From: Nipponacmea schrenckii
Taxonomy: Eukaryota > Mollusca > Gastropoda > Lottiidae
Length of the DNA: 64,000 bases
Assembly: GCA_030562195.1 (NCBI GenBank)
Contig: JAUJPP010000007.1
Span: 25,975,769-26,039,768 of the forward strand
Reading direction: 5' to 3'
In this document: one piece after another, positions 40,716 through 53,576 of the stretch
How the letters are laid out: each line of letters starts with the position of its first letter
Position numbering within the stretch: position 1 is the stretch's first letter
Notes under the pieces: model-generated
Database searches by the model: none
Seen by the model: only the letters and a program-made list of their open reading frames with translations
Told to the model about the DNA's origin: nothing
Translations under genes and position numbers: made by a program

Positions 40716-41255
40716 GTAAGTTGGATGTTTTTGAAGATATGAATTATGCATTTTGACAAGTAAACAAAGATCTTTCCTCCTTTATCTTCATATGGGTTAT
40801 ATAACAATTTTTGACAGTTCCACCAAAATACTGGTTAGGGGTTAAAACGGATGTAAATCGGAAAAAGAAGGTTGACAGTTCAATTTGAGCTTGTCTTTGT
40901 GGTTTCTTCACAACATTGTCACCTCAGCTGATTTTGTTGTTATGAATTGGGGATGAATCAACGTTGACCTAGATGACCTACTAAACGGCTCTACCAGTCG
41001 ATAGTGGGTAGAGACTTGTAACCACTGATTCATGCTCATTTTAACTTTACACTTGGGATGGTTAACATGTCGAATGAAGTCTCAAGTCATCGTTTTAGAA
41101 AATAATTTTGTTTTCTTACAGTTCCAATTTTTATTTTGACTTTGGGAATTTCATTACTTGACCGAATTTTGGATTATGAATTTTATGTGAGACTTAAAAT
41201 TATTTTGGGATATTACGAAGATTTTTCCTTTGGATATTTACTCATTGACTATTTT

Positions 41256-41320
41256 ATGGAGAAAAATATTGGAATGATTTCACGGCCTTCATCAGAACAA
41301 ATGTTAGGCACAATGCCAAG
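41256..41320 (+). CDS. CREBRF: CREBRF exon 2, translation start
   Basis: The exon begins at 41122 after TTACAG; its first 134 bases are 5' UTR if exon 1 is as predicted. Translation from ATGG at 41256 gives MEKNIGMISRPSSEQMLGTM. The donor CCAAG|GTGAGA leaves phase 2. Met-262-type alternatives downstream in the same exon (ATGATT, ATGTTA) are also in frame, so the exact start is uncertain. Confidence 0.65.
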
Positions 41321-44300
41321 GTGAGAAAAGTAGACAACAAATCTTGGCAACTGCTAACAAACGGCACGTGTTAGTGACCAACTTTCTTTCTCTATTATCC
41401 AGCCTCGTGTTCTATTAAATGTTAGAAGAAATCACTGGAATGATCGAGAGTGTTCAGTCTTACATTTAAGACACGTGCAAATGTAAATTAGAAGTAAAAT
41501 TAAAAGTTCAATATTTTTTCAAATCCAAGATATATAATTCATTTGAAACATTTTCCAAAATTTCAGTCTTTCAAATAGGTACTATTGTATTTTTATTGTC
41601 ATCTTGGAACAGTCTAACAGATTTTGCTACAGGCCTCATAACATAACTTTTTTCCCGCCATAATTTCTCCGCGGGCAATTTTAGGATCGTAAACGACCTT
41701 AAAAACATTCATCCTGTGATATTAATTATTTGATCTGCATTTCACTATTGAAAGCTCGATGTTTAATTTTTTTTTTAAACCTTACCATATTATAACATAT
41801 TTTTGTTTTCTTCCAGTAGTCAAGCATATACACACCTCCATCAATTGTTAAGAAGGAACAGTACCCCTAATTACTATCACAGTACACCAGTGTCTAGATA
41901 CTATAGAAGAGGTGTGACAAGAAGCACCAGTATACCCCCCTACAGGAATAACTCCTTTCCAATGACAGTCAATACTTTAGCCAAGGTAAGCACACTTATG
42001 TCATTTTCCTTTTTGTACCTCATGTTCAGATATACAGGACACTGTAGGGTAAAGGCTATGCATATTAAAAAAGTAGGAGCCAGGAATATTTAGGTGCAGA
42101 AAATATTTGACAGAAGAATTTATATAATTAGATATTGGGGACATGGCAGAACAAAATCTCCCTATCTCAATGGACTCCGAAAAAGATTTTGTTCCTGACC
42201 TCTGTCCAAATGACATATTAATTAGGAGACCTGTTTTGATGCAAGATTTGTAGATGTAATGAGGTCACCTCCTCAAGGACATTTGATTCAGGATTAGGAT
42301 TTGAGCCAATCAAATATTAATATAAGCATGTTAAATGAAGGGAGTATATTGACCTGGGTCATGTAAGATATTACATCATTCCTCCATGTTTTCATTGAGT
42401 GCATTCTCTCTTGGTGTAGATTAGCCAAGCTGACTTATTTTTTGATGAATTATCTAACAATGTGTTGATTAAATAAAGTGATAGGAGTGTTTGTAGCATA
42501 AATAAAAGTTTAAAATTATGATTCAAGAATCCCCATCACCACAATCAAATTGATGATGGGGCCTTTAATGTTTGTCCTGGGTTTCCCCCTCCCCCAGGCA
42601 TAGAGAACATATTCTGAAAATTCTGAAGCACCAAGATCCCAATCAAAAATTGTATTATCTCTTCTGAACTGAAGAAGGTTTGAGAGAGGACAATATGTCA
42701 GACTTCATTCTCACATGCTGGAAAATGTTGTTGAGAAAGCAATGGATTTGTGTCCTAATTTCTTAAATCATGATATCAATTCCCAAACCACCTGCATTGA
42801 CCAAGGATTAAATATCCAAAACATGTGTAAGCAGCATTGATGGGAGCTTTGTTACCATAGGGAAGGGTTATAGTGTTTACTTTAAATGTAGGTTGAGTGA
42901 TAAGCTGAAGTTTGATACTATTGTGTGGGTGGAGATTAAACAGCTGAGAGGGTGAATATTGGTCCAGGAAGGGGGGGGGGGCTGATGTCAATTGTTCATG
43001 TCTTTACAGTGAGTTGAGATTATCTACAGTATGGGAGGGAGTGCCAATATTTGAGCCTCATATTTACCCAGTGTGGACAGGATAATATTAGGTTATGTTA
43101 ATGAGATGAGGTCAAGTAGAACAATGTTTCAGCATTTACACCAAATATCCTTATATGATATATACCCTATGAGCCGGTAAACCGGCTGTTGTCAAGTGAC
43201 GTCATACAACGTTAACATCATACAAATTAAGAAATATTGCTTGGAGCTCAGGGTATATGACGTTCTATCTAAATTACACTCAGGGTTCAAAGGGTTAACA
43301 AAGAATAGAGATATGTAGTTTCTTATGAAAGAGTGAGTTGGGCTAACCCTCCTCCTTGGCGAGCTTTAATAATGAAATGAATGTCATATATGTGATGATG
43401 CTGACTTGTCATTTGTCACAAGAAGTAGGTCATAAAATGGATTACAACTTACTTTCAGTGGTGAAATATTTGTGGGAAGGACATTGTTTAAATATTCAAC
43501 ATGTTTCAGTTGACTTTCCTCAATTAGATTCTTTAAGAAATGATATCAGCAAAAAAAATTGATTTTGATTTTATTTTTCAAAGATTGAATTTGATTACAG
43601 TAAACTACAGTAAAAAAACATCTATTACTAATACACAATAGGCTTTAGTTTTTTTATTGGAAATTCTTCTTCTATTTTAATGCATTAATATTTTACAACT
43701 TTTGTCTAACTCTATTAATCAGTTGCATATTATCCAGCTCAAAACTTCATGCTTAGGCATTATGTTAGAATTAGCTAATTCTTGGACTTGTTTTTCAAAA
43801 AATTGTATGTGACCAATCAGTGGCCTTGTTATAAAATGATTCAAACTTGATGACTAATCAAAATATTTGTTACGGTACATCAAGTCAGCGTAGCCTTGAC
43901 TAATCAAAAAATTTGTTACAAAACTGAATCATCCATCAAAAGACATGCAATGTCATCTTAGTCTACAGAAATTAAGCTTGACTACTGTCACGCAAGAATA
44001 CAATAAAAATTCCAGAAAATGGCCGCATCGTCTCAGATGACATTGATTAAGCAGCTTGTTTTCTTGCTGTATTATTGACATTGAAATTTTGTGGAAAATC
44101 ACTCAAGATTGCTAAATTTAAAATTATTTATCTTTAAAAATGAATCTTGAAGTTCGTTAAAGAACGCGGAAGGTCGAATTGTTTGTTCTATCATAAGATT
44201 GAGTGCTGTAAGGATGATTCTAGAAATGGCCAGAGGAATGTAGAAACCTTTGATTAATGCCAGCAGAATACTATCTCATGAATGAACACCCCCTCATGAA

Positions 44301-47300
44301 CGTAATCATATATATTTTTACTTCAAGAGTGACATAGTATTTTTCATTCTTTGTTCAACAATAACATTACTATTAGAGAAATCTGAATAACAAGTATGTT
44401 TTCTTCAATGGTGCCCTAGGCATTTATTTTAACATATATTTCACAAAATAATAGCATGATCCCTCAGAATGCTCTAGACAGTGAAGGAAGGAACGTGTCA
44501 ACTTGGCACCGGGATCTCTACAGACATGAATTTTTGGAGTTATCTCTTATACTGGAAGGTTTGTTTACATTTCTTTTGAAATTTAGACATTCTTCTCAGA
44601 GAAGATGAAGCAGTGCATTTATAAATTTCTCTAATTTTAGTGAATCAATTTTGTTTGTTTGTTTTTTTGTTTATGAATGAAGAGTGATAATGAAGATTTG
44701 CTTGCTTTCAAGATTGGATAATAAATTTAGTTATTTGTAAATAAGATTTCATATTTTTGGAGAATTAATTTTCTTGGAGTTGTTGTACAACTCCTAGGAC
44801 ATTTCACATGACTAAATAGGATGCTAATGACATGATTGGACAGTGGTATGCACTTGTTGATTGTTGGTTTTGCAGAGATGATCTTCAGCTTGAAATTCCT
44901 GTAAGTTTCTCTAGATGACTGACAATATCAATAGTTTTTGCATCTGAACAGGTTTATTTGGAGATGGACCATTGTTGCTTCAGGATTTCTTTTGTGACTA
45001 AGGTTGTGATTCAGGTTATTCTGCTTGAGCCTGATGCTATCAGCTGAATACTATCAGATGAAATTGGATCCCTATCAACTATGATTGGGATCCTCCAGCT
45101 GAGATTGGTTCCAATTAGGATCATCTGGCTGTTGGATCCAAGTCGCTGAAATTGGAATTCTATTTGCTGGCTTTTTGTTCTAATCATATTGCATTTGATT
45201 CTTTGAATGTTTTCAGATGGTAAAGTTGAATTTAATAAGCTGACATAAGGTTCCTTTTGTCATTTTCAGACCTAATGGATGAAAAGCTTGTTTTCAGGCA
45301 ATTTTCAGCTTCCAACTTCTAGAATTTTTGTTGTGTTTAATTAAAAAATAGTTATTCCAATAAAATGACTTGGATAGTTTGATTTATTTATTAGATATGA
45401 TTTTCGATAATACCAAGGACAAGTTGAATGTTGTATTTTGAAGGTTTGTAAAAGAACATCCTGTTTTATTAGAAATAATTGTGTCAGTTTCCTGGTTTGT
45501 GAAGTCAGTATATATTGACATCAGGATGTTATTATCCATTGTTTTTTTTCAAGGATTCTTGTCTTCCATTTATTTTGTCATATCAGGAATTGAGCTTATC
45601 AGGAAGCAGGATATTGAATGGACTGATGTTGACTTTGTAGGCTGAAGTTCCTGACAGGATAGCGGAATATGACTCCCTGTCTTAAAGTAGGTGTTCCTGA
45701 ACTATATTCCCAAAGCTCGGAAAACAATGTAGGTGTGGTAGTTTGATTCAATGGAATGTTGTCTTGTGACGTCTGTGAAATCCCCTACTCATAGAAGGTA
45801 GTTCCTTTGATATAGGTTTTTAAGTACAAGTTTTGTCCAAAGGGAATTCCCCCTATTAAGGTAGAGATTGACTGAACAGGGATGTTCCTATTAGATAGGA
45901 GCATATGATATGAATCAATGAACTTCAATCCTTAAAATGTCAAGTATGGCTTCCTTGCTACAATATAGATCTGTGTAAATAGGGAATTCCCATTGAAAAT
46001 GAAATTCAGTGGATTGTTTCAACAAAGCATGACATATGTAATTTGTCTCATAGCTAAGATCTATTTATAGCAACACATACTGACAAATCTTCTATAAAAG
46101 GCTAATTACTGTGGGTTTACTTATTATTTGGTCCTAATTTAGAAAAAGTTTTCAAAAGTCACATTCACAGGTATTTAAACTAAAGTAAGGTATTTAATGT
46201 AGACTACATGATGTTTGAAGTTGTTTTGTTTGATGGTAGGAGTTAGTTTCATTTTTGAAATTCATTTTCATTAAAAGCAATGTGAATTATTTTTTAACTT
46301 AAATTTGATTTTTTTTTTTTTTTTTTTTTGATTGAAATATTCTTTGAAATTTCTTGATAATGGGGGAGGGTATTTCACAAAATTTGAGTTTTTTCTGTCT
46401 GTTTAATGCACCCATTCATCTTTTCTGGTGTCACGTTAAAGGAAATAGGAAACTTTTTTGAGAAGAATTTCAATCATTATTTGATTGTCTTGTGTTACCT
46501 ACATGCCATGTGTTCATCCATCAAACAGTTTTCAGTATCTCTCATCGCAATCTACTATCTTTATTATATTGGTAGTTATAATAACTGGCTACTTTTATTA
46601 TCTTGATATTATTTAAAGAAAAAACCTGAACAATGACAAAGCAATTTTGAAACAGTTATGAAACGAAAAGACCTTCAAACTTTTGACTTTTATCATCAAT
46701 TTCATTAATTTTTTTCATCAATTTCATTTCTTTTAATTAATTTAGTTATATAAATACTTATATAAATGTACTTTAATTCTTTTCTTTTTCAGGCCAAGTT
46801 GAGTGGGAATATGGATCTATTTGGTCCCGATTTTTTATATTCACCTGGCTCCGACCATGTCTTACCTAATGGTGACTTGCCCATGTATGCCGCCAGCCCG
46901 AATTCTTTATATTTGTATGAACAAGAACGAAACGACATGCAAAATCTGGGAACTACACAGTGTTATACCAGCCCCCAAACAAATATTAAAAAAGAATTTT
47001 TCAGTTGTGAGGATTTTGATTTGAATCCACAATACGAAGCAAATTTGGAATTGCCCAACAACTCCATCACTGACACTGATGTGCAACAAAATTTTACAGC
47101 CTTTTCAGCTCAGAGCCAAAATGGCCGAAATTCCAACCCGACTCTTACTGAACTCAACATGGGAAATGAATCAGAATCATTCTTGGAAGATTTAGAAGCT
47201 GTGATACCCAAAACTCCGTCATTTTCAAACTCAATATCAACATTTTCCAGTGTCTCCCAACAAAATAACACTTTTACCACCCTAACGACCAGAACGAATG

Positions 47301-50300
47301 ATTCGTTTCCAAATAACAATTACGGTTTAAAAACAGCTTCCTCGTGGCCATCTTGGAACAGTCAGTCTCAGGTTGATCAAAGGAAAACAATTCAGAATAT
47401 AAAAACAGCTCTACAGAATTCTAAGTCCTTGCCCTTTACTCATACAGTTACTAGCACATCCTCTAACAGCAGCTTATATTCTGAAGACAATAAATCACAG
47501 TTACAGAAACTATTAATGGCTGATGACGATGACTCCCCAGTGACAAGCGTGGTCGGGGTAAAGCGCCCTCTGATGTCAATTAAAGAAGAGAAGGATGATG
47601 ACTCTGTGGAGGAAAAATGGAAAGAAATTGAGAAATATATTCATGACGATGAAGATGACATGAAAGATTCTCGACCTACCAGAGAAAAGCGAAAAAGATT
47701 TGGTAAGTTATGACATTTTTATTTTGTTTCATCATAACCATCACTTGACATCCCTTTATCATTTGTGAACTCATCCACTCATGCATATTGTTTAGTTTTT
47801 TACTAAGGGTTTTGGATAGTCCAATCAAAAGATAGGGGATGTTTGTTGTCATGTATAATCTAGCTTCTTTAAGTGGCATTTAGTAAGTGGGTAATAATTA
47901 ACTTGACACAATTATATGGATAACAATTACTTTAATAAATAATAACTTGCGACGTTTTGATGAAGGTACTTCCAATCATTGCTTAACAAAGAGGGAAGTA
48001 CCTTCATCAAAACATCGCAAGTTATTTATTAAAGTAATTGTTATCCATATAATTGTGTCAAGTATAATCTAGCTTTGATTTGATCGGAATTTTTCTTTTT
48101 TGTGTTAAATAGAAAGATTAAGCCAATAGATTAAATAATAAGCTCTGTAAGTTTAGAAGTGAAAATTGAAATGTAATGAAATAAGAGTATGTTTGACCAT
48201 AATGAGCTTCTAGACTGAGTATGTTTTCAAGTTATTGCAGATAATATTTAAATTATTAAGTAACAAACATTAAATGTATTTATTTTGATGACAGTGCTTA
48301 TAGGGTATTATGAAAACCTGTTTTTACTGAAGTAACATTGAATAAGATCCAAATCAGCTGATTGCAATCTCATCAGAGTCTATTCATTTCTCTAATTCTA
48401 AAGAATAATAATGACAAGATTATTTCTTAGATAAGAAATTTGAAAAAAATTTCCCCAATTTTTTTGAAATTTTCCATCACTGCAGAAATGATTGAATTTA
48501 AAATCAAAAATGGGGGTCTACAATTTTAATAAGATGGACCTGAGAGATTTTGATGATTAAGCATTAAAATAGTATAGTGATAAAGTAATATAAGTGTTTA
48601 ATTAAACGTGAAAAATATTATTCTACATCACTTAGTTTTTTATTCCTTACAAAATCTGAATATATTAAAGTTAGTGAATTTATTCTGTGTATGATAAAGA
48701 CTGTTTTATGGACCAATATACCCATACTATTATGAATATGATATAATATAGGTCAATAATTGATTACTTGTATGGTATAGTGGTATTACTTGTACTTAGT
48801 GTATAAAGAGGATATTAACACAGACACAGGTTATTTACCTTATAGTACTGTACTGGAGGTAACAATAGTCAGTACTATATACTAGTACAGTTAGTAGACC
48901 TACTAACTCTTTGGTCAGTAGGCCTACTGTTTGTGCCATTTACTACTAATGCACCAGTGGTGCTTCTAAAGGGGGTAGGTGGCATGACTTTGGCCTCCCC
49001 CAATTATTTTCAAAAAAGCCAAACTTAATAAGATTTCAAATTTGGCACAAATAGAGACAATTTGAAAACATGAACAGTTTGTGGTGAGAATGAAGACTAA
49101 GAAAAAGCTGATAAATTGGCAATATCAGAAAAATGTCTTTAAATTACATATGTAGTAAGGTACGGTAATAGAAAATAAGACTAAAATAAATATCACAGTG
49201 CAGAAAGGACAGTCACAAGAATATTAACCTATCTGTATTATACTATCAATTACAGAGGAAATAGAAAATTACAAGTCATCAAAACATATGGATAAAATAC
49301 AAATTAATGATAGTTATTATTCTAGTGTAGGCCTACTGTATTGTACTGGTGTGTGTTATAAATTATGAATGACTTGGTTGAGACTTGCTAAAGGCTTAAT
49401 GTTTACATTACCTTGATAGCCCAATGGTTTTGAGCTTTAAAAATTCAATTTGCTTAAGTATTATTGACTTCATCAAGTCTATGAAATTCTTAACTGCTTA
49501 TGAAATTTTTCATATTTGAGTTATTGTATTAGTACAAAAAGTTCGAGACACGTGATATTAGGTATTCAGACCAGTAAAACATAGATCTATCAGCTGACTC
49601 AAGTTGAACACTATAGTTCTTTCTAGATCTCATTCATTTACAGAAGGATATGAAGTTCTAGAAAATGATTACATTCTGTGGAGTGCAGAAAGGGCATTAC
49701 TATGTTTACTGGAGTAGAGGACTGTGAGTGGTTGACAACTTTATCTTCACTGTATGTTGTTATTACATATTTATTGATTAGAGTTGGAATTCAGATATTT
49801 AGGTGTGAATAGACTAAGTGCTTGAATATGACATAGTAGAAAATTAAATATATTAAACAGGATATACAAAATTTGGACATGAATTGGACAAGATTTTGCA
49901 TTGTCTATTTTCAATTCAATCGACAACCCAATTGATCTAAAATAATTTCCAGTTGCTGTCTAAAAAGCAAACTGATAAGTCACTTACTTCTACAGGGTCA
50001 CGGGGAAATTTTTAAAATATGTTGAGTGGGCATAGGCTTTAAAATTGAGGGTATTACGAAGTGCTTTCCACATGGATAATTAGATTTTTTTATGTCTTAA
50101 TCATGCATGTGATCAGGATACGCCCAGTTATAGTTTTTAGGACGATATGATTCTTACCTATTGTGTTTAAGTCAACCGTAATAAATTTACCCATAGAAAC
50201 TGTGCCCTGCCCAAAATTTAGGCAGATAGTTTAGGGTTATTGATGGACATGTTAGGTTTGTCTTGTTTTTTTTAAATAATTTTTTATGAAAATGAAAGTG

Positions 50301-53300
50301 AGACAATTATCTTTAAAACTTTTGTTTGCATAATTTTTGAGAGTATGCTACACAAGCATATTTTCTGACTCTTTTATCATATGGCTTTAGTACTTGAACA
50401 AAACAAGATTATCATTTTAGTTGCCATAGAAATTGGAATAAATCACAGTTTAATTTTGTTTTGAAGAAAAAAAAAGGAAGGATAATAAAAGAGATTGAAA
50501 AACACTTTAAAATTGATGTAAATTATTGTCAGTTGTAGCTAATCATGATGTTTAAGGCAATCTACCCAAGGCCGAATGTTGTTGTGTTTTAAAAACGACC
50601 TTCAACTTGAAATTCTGGATAAAACTACAACTGAGCAACCAACGTGACAGAGATGTTATGTATGTAAATGAATACACAGCCAATGTCAAGGTCAAGGACA
50701 GTATAACATAGTTTTCGAGAACATTCTCTGGTTAGAATAATATTGATTCTAGATTTTCGCCAATGTTCGTTATGTCATTCATATTTGAAATATCAAAATA
50801 CCAAAGGACACCTGATGCCACTTTGTTACTTGAAATGTCATTGTTGAGGATTTGTATCAAATAATGTCATAAGATTAATAGTCTAAAAGAATTCAATGGA
50901 ATAGAAAAATTGGAATGGTCTTAAATTTAGAAAATTGAATTAGGTGACATATTTATGTATATAGGCTAAGGTTGATATTTCTTAAGTGACATATAGAGGT
51001 ATATATGGCATAAAACAAACATAAAGTTACAGAAGAAGGAAAACTTATACCAACATATTGTGATGTTATTTTAATACATGTATATAAGATTGTGGGATGT
51101 AATATTCAATGAATCTAAAACATGAATGAATGAATAAACTTAACCTTTAAGGACTAAAGAAGTAGCTTAAAATAGATAAAATATAAGGAAACCCAAATGA
51201 TAACTTCAGCAACACTTTATTATAACCCCCAATGTAACCCAGCCTTTGATGTTACATCAGAAATTAAAACAAGGAGAAAAATCATATCCTATTTATAAAC
51301 CTATCCTAAATTTTACCCTCCAATAGACTAGTAATAAGATTGGTGAGATCATAGTATTGGCCTTTATTTAACCAGGATGGGCCTGAGTTTAACCGTACAA
51401 TATGTTGTTTGTTTCTTTGCCTTGTGGCTGAATGCACTAACTTAAGATGATGGCATTTCTGACACAGTTTCAAGGTATATCCACTATAATATCATATAAA
51501 TCATTCCAATTATAATGTCATTTATTATATTGATTATTTATTGAATTGTTTTATTGGATATTTTCCTTAATTAAATGTTAGTCACCTCTATAAGTCAGTC
51601 AGTACTCTTCCTTATAATCAAATAATCATAATTTTATTAATAATGTCGTAATATCTCTACTTTCAGTTTAGATCTTAGAATTTTTTTGTGGGGAGTGAAG
51701 TAGAATGGGGGTCATAAAAACTTTAATTAAATATCATGTATTTTATAAATTGAAATGATTTTGTATATCTTAGTATATTATGAGATATGTAGTATTTAGA
51801 TATTATCCTGCCATGTGTGAAAATGAATGAACTTTTATTCATAAATGGCTAGGATAAAGGTTATGTCCCTAATACATTTTGAGGTTGCTTATTTAAAGTT
51901 ATATTGTCTCTTTTACAGATTCTGAAAGTTCTATGACAGGATCCCTTGATGATTCTAATGAAGATGATGACAGCAGTGATGAAGAGTTTTCAGATGGAGG
52001 TACGCATCTTTTATTCCAAATTTCATATGATTTGATCTCAAGCACTAAATTTCACTTCAGGTTTATTTTTTCATGATTAATATTAAGTTAAATTCTTTGT
52101 CAATAATTTGATATACCTGTTTTTAAAAAACAGAGAGAAATAATTGTTTTTCCCATATACCCTTGTTAATATAATAATATAATTTATATTTTTCTTTTAG
52201 AAATGGACATGTCCCATCTGAACAACACTTCAGTTTTAGAAGATGGCAAGAAAGGAGAAAAGTTTTTCTGGCAGTACAATGTTCAATCTAAAGGTCCGAA
52301 AGGAACAAAATTGAAACTCCACTTGGACAGCAAAAATCCCCATAAGTTAAAGAACTTTGAAGATCCTGTTTTTGATCCCAATAATACCAAATCTGGTATC
52401 CGACATGGTGGAAAGGCGCGAAAAGGAGACGGAAATGATATTGTGCCATCACCCAGAAAACTTTTCAACCTTGGTGTTCAGATACGAAAACTCAATCACA
52501 TGATCAATGAGATAACAGCCAATAATGATCAGCCAGCCTCGATACGAAATGAATTACGAAAGAAAAAGAATAAGCTGGCATCCAGAGCTTGTAGATTAAA
52601 GAAGAAAGCTCAACATGAGGCTAATAAAGTGAAATTGTTTGGAATTGGAAAAGAACACAGTAAGTTTTCATTCTACTTTTCATTTGAAATTTCATAGAAA
52701 TATATATACTTTAAGTATAGTATATAAAAGGGTTTTCATTTAGAATTTCTACTATTTTCTTGGAAATATGGTCTGATAATGAAAAGGTAAACTTGTGGAA
52801 AGTGAAAAGAGTCAATTTCTTTTAAAAATCAATTTCTCTGTAACTTAATTATCTAAAAATAGAATTAAATTTTCCAAAACTGGCAGATATTTTCATAGGT
52901 TTGTGTCCTTGTTTGAAATTAGGTGACAGTTTTCTTGAAAAGAGATTTTGATTTCAATGTCAGTCATTCGGAAGTTCATGGCTATGAGGTCAATACTGAA
53001 CTTAAGTTAACCCGATCTTCCTTCCTTTCAGGTCAGCTGATAGAAGTCATTAAAACTATCAAAGGTGAATTAAAAAAGAAGGCAAGGGAAGTGGATGACA
53101 ACAATATTTCCAGTAATAAAGAAAATTTAATTGGCATATTAGATGAGTTAATTGCTAACAAATTAAGTAAGTATTTTCATAAATTATTATTAAGACTAAA
53201 ATTAGGATAATTGCATCTATTGAGACCTTGAGATTTATTAGGCCTCTTTGACATCATCGATTGTCATTTGAAACTGTAGCTGGACATGATCGGCAAATTT

Positions 53301-53576
53301 ACCTACAACACTGTGTATAGATGTAAGTTTTCAACTTCAAAGTTTTTCATAAAAGTAATTTCTGTAAGATTCCAGTTGATTGACTCACAAACATTAGCCA
53401 AAACATGACAGGCAGAGATACACCTACAACATCCCTTTTCACAAAATACTTATAATTTTTTTTCTTTTTTTTTAGCTGACAGAATAGCAGGAAATACGAC
53501 AGTCTACGTGAACAGTGTGATAAAAACAGTGGAAGGAGGTGACTCAACGGGAGGGATCCCTAGCGCTCGGAAATAA
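41256..53576 (+). CDS. CREBRF: CREBRF/REPTOR-type bZIP regulator, complete, seven coding exons
   Basis: Coding exons 41256-41320, 41817-41985, 46793-47702, 51919-51999, 52201-52659, 53032-53166 and 53476-53576 join in phase to 639 codons plus stop. Similarity to human CREBRF is clear in the C-terminal third: FFWQY (human YFWEY), PSPRKLFNLGVQIRKLN (human PNPKKLLQIGNELRKLN), the bZIP basic region NKLASRACRLKKKAQHEANK (from residue 532) and the tail IAGNTTVYVNSVIKTVEGG with STGGI. PDFLYSPGSD and VIPKTPSFS also have human counterparts (PDFMYELD, VISKTPTLA). An acidic Ser-rich segment precedes the basic region. CREBRF regulates CREB3 and cellular energy stores in vertebrates; its Drosophila orthologue REPTOR is a transcription factor restrained by TORC1. 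The start was chosen as the first in-frame ATG after an upstream stop. The N-terminal 78 residues have no human match I can recall. Confidence 0.92.
41817..41985 (+). CDS. CREBRF: CREBRF exon 3, RxxSxP-rich module
   Basis: After TTCCAG the exon completes a Ser codon and encodes SQAYTHLHQLLRRNSTPNYY, then HSTPVSRYYRRGVTRSTSIP and PYRNNSFPMTVNTLAK, all open with phase 0 at the donor AAG|GTAAGC. It holds three RxxSxP motifs (Ser37, Ser60, Ser68). The in-phase fit on both sides argues it is a true coding exon. Confidence 0.8.
41986..46792 (+). other. CREBRF: CREBRF intron (4.8 kb)
   Basis: No exon recognised. Contents: a TGACGTCA (43197-43204), the inverted pair AGCCGGT/ACCGGCT (43172-43187), a G-run at 42969, a 'GATTGGGATCC/GCTGAGATTGG' degenerate repeat at 45040-45160, and a T-run at 46310-46329. 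An alternative first exon within it cannot be excluded. Confidence 0.6.
46793..47702 (+). CDS. CREBRF: CREBRF exon 4, large Ser/Asn-rich region
   Basis: A 303-codon exon starting AKLSGNMDLFGPDFLYSPGS and ending with basic RPTREKRKRF. It includes FLEDLEAVIPKTPSFSNS, which aligns with human VISKTPTLAQL, and VKRPLMSIKEEKDDDS, whose IKEE core fits a SUMO acceptor motif. Acidic runs (DDDDS, HDDEDDMKDS) suggest an activation region. Confidence 0.92.
47703..51918 (+). other. CREBRF: CREBRF intron (4.2 kb)
   Basis: No exon recognised. It contains the long foldback at 47901-48063, listed separately. Confidence 0.7.
47901..48063. repeat. Long foldback: ~70-bp inverted arms with a 20-bp loop
   Basis: The left arm 47901-47973 (starting ACTTGACACAATTATATGG) and right arm 47994-48063 (ending CCATATAATTGTGTCAAGT) are reverse complements with one mismatch and one 3-base indel. 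The direct repeat GTATAATCTAGCTT lies at 47853-47866 and 48062-48075, around the whole structure. It looks like a recent palindromic (MITE-like) insertion in a CREBRF intron. Confidence 0.9.
51919..51999 (+). CDS. CREBRF: CREBRF exon 5, acidic Ser-rich segment
   Basis: An 81-base exon encoding DSESSMTGSLDDSNEDDDSS, DEEFSDG. Human CREBRF has an equivalent acidic segment before YFWEY. Phase 1 at both ends, so skipping it would keep the frame. Confidence 0.9.
52201..52659 (+). CDS. CREBRF: CREBRF exon 6, conserved core and bZIP basic region
   Basis: It encodes GEKFFWQYNVQSKGPKGTKL, DIVPSPRKLFNLGVQIRKLN and KNKLASRACRLKKKAQHEAN then KVKLFGIGKEH. NKLASRACR has the N-x(7)-R spacing of bZIP basic regions. 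The region after it lacks a long heptad leucine series, as in CREBRF. Confidence 0.96.
53032..53166 (+). CDS. CREBRF: CREBRF exon 7
   Basis: After TTTCAG it encodes QLIEVIKTIKGELKKKAREV and NLIGILDELIANKL, aligned with human LLFVINSIKQEIVNRV. The donor is AATTAA|GTAAGT (a second GT lies 4 bases on but breaks phase). Confidence 0.92.
53476..53576 (+). CDS. CREBRF: CREBRF exon 8 and stop
   Basis: It encodes DRIAGNTTVYVNSVIKTVEG then GDSTGGIPSARK and TAA at 53574. The human tail reads VAGQTSEFVNQVLEKTAEG, NPTGGL, so the C-terminal motif is conserved. Confidence 0.95.
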
